Made by a program: the position numbers and the translations under genes
In this document: positions 61,185 to 64,000 of the stretch, one piece after another
Layout: each line of letters starts with the position of its first letter
Numbering within the stretch: the first letter of the stretch is position 1
Notes under the pieces: model-generated
The model's input: the letters and a program-made list of their open reading frames with translations, nothing else
Told to the model about the DNA's origin: nothing
Databases searched by the model: none
Assembly: GCA_007258455.2 (NCBI GenBank)
Contig: VDFB02195842.1
Span: 124,001 to 188,000, forward strand
Direction: 5' to 3'
Length of the DNA stretch: 64,000 nucleotides
Source: Sequoia sempervirens
Taxonomy: Eukaryota; Streptophyta; Pinopsida; Cupressales; Cupressaceae

Positions 61185-63789
61185 TGTAGACACCTAAAAA
61201 TGACTAATGCATTTTCATTGCATCATTTCATCATTATCCTTATTAATTTTTTATCTATAATTAATTAAATAATTAATCTAATATTTCCTACCTTCTTATC
61301 CATAATTTAATTAAATATTTATGATTATTTATTCATCTTAATTTTTTTATCATATTTATATTAATTAAATATTTTTTAATTATTTAATTAATTCATCATT
61401 TATTATTTTCCCTTCAACATTAGTTACATATAAAATTTAAAATTATCTTTGGTCCTCTATAAATAAATAATTTTTTAAAATTATTTAATTATCTAACACT
61501 CTTCTTTTAAATAAATTAAATTAGAATACTTTATTTAAATTAACTCTTTCTTTTAATAATAAATAAATTTTATATATTTGGACTTATAATGAATTAGATG
61601 ATTCCAGGGGGAAGCCATTGTCTTGTACTTGCAAACCTACAACAAAAGTGAAAGTCGTACATGTATACAGATAATAATTCATACACACCGTGAAGAGAGA
61701 ATCGCGGAAATCATAGGCCACTCGCAAGCGATAATATATCAATTAAACTACAATAAGCATATATAGCAATGTCATCACAACTAAGCATCTATGCAAACAT
61801 AAAGCATATTAAACATAATCACCATGCATATAATGTATCATCACATCCATATAGTCTATCATCACTCCACTGTCAACGATAGAGCCATAACATAAAATAA
61901 GGTCCAACAAAGTATCTAAGCTATCAAGAAAAACATAACAAAATGGAGGGGTGTCACAATCTAACCCTCATTTTCTATTTTTAACGCAATAAATTAAATA
62001 AATTTAATTAAAAATCACAACTAACACCCATCTATACATTTTTATTCAAACTAATTTCTCTAAATTTATGATTCCTAACATATACATTTGTATATCTATT
62101 TACACAAAAATCCGCATGTTACATTTAATCATTGCACTCATTTGTGAAAACATTATAAAAATAATATAAGAAACTATTTTAACCGATTTCATAACTAACT
62201 AAGTACATATTTTACCCAAATAAGTTACTTAACCCATATATATATTAAATGCCCATTTACCCAAACGTGACCACCTTACTTAAACAAAATTTTAAAGAAT
62301 AATAATCAATTATATTTTATTCATTCCTTTATTACAAGAAAATAGTCATATTCAAATAATAAAACTACACACATTCTTTTACACAAAATTTCTCTTAAGC
62401 TAATACAACCAACTTACTTTTAACCATATTCATATATACATATCCATTTAATTTAAAGTAAAAATAATTACTATTTTAAAAACATCAAATTGCTTAATAC
62501 AAATAAACATATATATTATATATTTATATAATTACATAAAATTTTAGTCTAATCTGCTGTCAGAAACAACAAGCATATTAAAACCTGCTATTGTTATACA
62601 TTTACAAACCGCAGGCAATAATCCAAATTTACACACACATATATATTTTCAGTTTGATTCTAAAAATATACATACTTGTGTTTTTAAACAAATATAAAAT
62701 TAAAGCTAAATGAGACCCCCAAACTAAGGAGGAGTGGCTGGCAAAAGATCTCAGGCATGGACATTAAAATAAAGATGGATGCCATAACAGGTTTGTGATT
62801 TTGATTGGGAATAAAAGTAAAGAAGAATTCACATAGAATTACTCAAGCTTGGTAAAAACAATTCTTTAAAGCTATTTATCTTTTCTATATGATAAATTGT
62901 ACTGGATGCTTTAATAAACAAAGCTAAAAAAAATATATAAAACTTGTAACTGGGTTTAAAATACTTTTGTTAAGTATTTAGAGCTGAGCTACATCCCAAA
63001 TTCTCTCGGCTGTAATGCTTTTTAACCTTTTTCTTGAACACAATACAAAGTAAAAACAATTTTCTAAAACCCCAATGTTCAGTTTCCATAGAATTCCCCA
63101 AATAAATTATGGTAATTCACTATGGTTTTTTGGTTAACTCAGTGGACAAATGGAAAATTTTCTAAAATTCTTTTCCCCCACCCCTCAATTCACCTTTCTC
63201 TTGTTTTACCACGTGTTAGAAAATCTTTAGGTTTTTTATTTAATCTAGAAATCTAACTTACGCCAAAAATATTTGATTAACTAAGGGTAATAATTTTTCA
63301 CCATTTATTATTATATTACCCATTTAACATTAAATCAAACTATTTAAATTTAAATTTAATAACTGTCACGTAATTTTATTTTATTTTAAATTTATCGTTT
63401 CAAATATAATATTTAATAAAATATCCATTATGATATTTTATACACTACCTCATTATCCAAATAAATTAAATTTAAAAATAAACTTTATTAATAAGTGGAT
63501 TATTAATCCTTTATATTAAATTTGAAAATAAACATTATTTATAAATTCAAATTTATGCTTTCTTTACATATTCATTTTAATAAAATAATAATATAAGTTA
63601 ATAAATCGTTATCCCTTTCAAATTAATTTAATAATTAATTAGTAAAATTATTTTTAATAATTTAATAATTTAATTTAATACTTTAATTAAATGAACGTTA
63701 CAAATACGAGCAACGTAACCCTAAACAACAGTGAACCACAAATAAACACTTACACAAATGTCCAGAAAGATCAATTCGGAGGAGCACTA
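61185..63789. repeat. AT-rich LTR-like region related to the G1 LTR start
   Basis: TGTAGACACCTAAAAATG at 61185 closely resembles the G1 LTR start (TGTAGACACTAAAAAATG) and is followed by similar TTAATTAAAT-rich sequence, so it may be the beginning of a related LTR. A second possible LTR start lies at 61952 (AAATGGAGGGG before TGTCACAATC, like a polypurine tract and TG). The remainder (62000-63700) is strongly AT-rich with no gene. The end of either repeat is not determined. Confidence 0.4.
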
Positions 63790-64000
63790 CACCTCATAAT
63801 CAAGAAGCCACTTATGTGATGTGTTGTTTGTAGAAGAAAAGAGCTTCATACCCTTTTTCTCATCTTTTGTTGAACATGTGGATGAAATATATGGAGAAGG
63901 GGAAGAACCACCCAACCTAGATGTAGGCGATTAAATGTGATTTTTTTGAAGAAGATGCAACATTTCATCATTTTCCTTTTTAAAGCATTGGTGTTCTTCG
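63790..64000 (-). pseudogene. Second copy of the C2 gag-protease region, cut by the window edge
   Basis: From about 63797 to the end the sequence aligns with 48597-48808 of C2 (shared AATCAAGAAGCCACTT, TGTGATGTGTTGTTTG, CCTAGATGTAGGC, CATTTCATCATTTTCCTTTT) with scattered differences. It covers the link between the zinc knuckle and the protease active site, on the minus strand. The left edge is abrupt, so the copy is truncated or enters another element there. The rest lies outside the window. Confidence 0.75.

Noticed and set aside
1..64000. tRNA, rRNA, CRISPR arrays or intact host genes
   Set aside because: None recognised; the repeats have irregular spacers or belong to retrotransposons, and no intron-exon gene with a known domain was seen.

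Overview
The window reads as nuclear DNA of a large, repeat-packed plant genome. A gymnosperm, probably a conifer, fits best: very long Ty3/gypsy Tat-type elements, deep nesting, AT-rich decayed spacers and no host gene. This placement is an inference. I found no intact cellular gene, tRNA, rRNA or CRISPR array. Nearly everything can be assigned to LTR retrotransposons inserted into one another and into a purine/pyrimidine satellite.

Left half (about 622-33610). A C+T / G+A satellite (622-3441 and 31226-33610) was one block until a giant Tat-type Ty3/gypsy element, here called G1 (3442-31220), inserted into it. G1 has 1.4-kb LTRs and a perfect 5-bp target duplication (ATATC). In order on the plus strand it carries a 3-kb leader with short repeat arrays, a glutamine-rich gag, protease, reverse transcriptase, RNase H, a second (archaeal-like) RNase H and an integrase with an internal deletion. 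A plant mobile domain (PMD) reading frame lies antisense between pol and the 3' LTR. That PMD frame is split by a second element, here T1 (19330-28019, minus strand, duplication TTGGC). T1 has 1.6-kb LTRs and one long gag-protease frame, with no reverse transcriptase or integrase.

Right half (about 34144-57770). A second gag-protease-only element, R (plus strand, LTRs starting at 34144 and 46832), belongs to the same lineage as T1: related gag and protease, the same unusual primer-binding site, and a shared repeat before the 3' LTR. R was invaded twice. A Ty1/copia element C1 (35738-41646, minus) lies just behind its 5' LTR, and C1's own LTR holds a 0.58-kb retroposed-looking insert (40620-41200). 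A truncated Ty1/copia element C2 (47014-56278, minus) lies in R's 3' LTR, and C2's LTR in turn holds a 4.7-kb TG...CA segment (51232-55920) that looks like a giant solo LTR.

The rest. The segment 57771-63790 is AT-rich decayed sequence with an LTR-like start at 61185. The right edge (63790-64000) enters a second copy of the C2 gag-protease region.

Decay pattern. Reading frames are broken mostly by C-to-T changes (CAG to TAG, CGA to TGA, CAA to TAA), as expected for heavily methylated, silenced plant repeats. Relative ages follow from nesting: satellite, then G1, then T1; and R, then C1 and C2, then the inserts within them.
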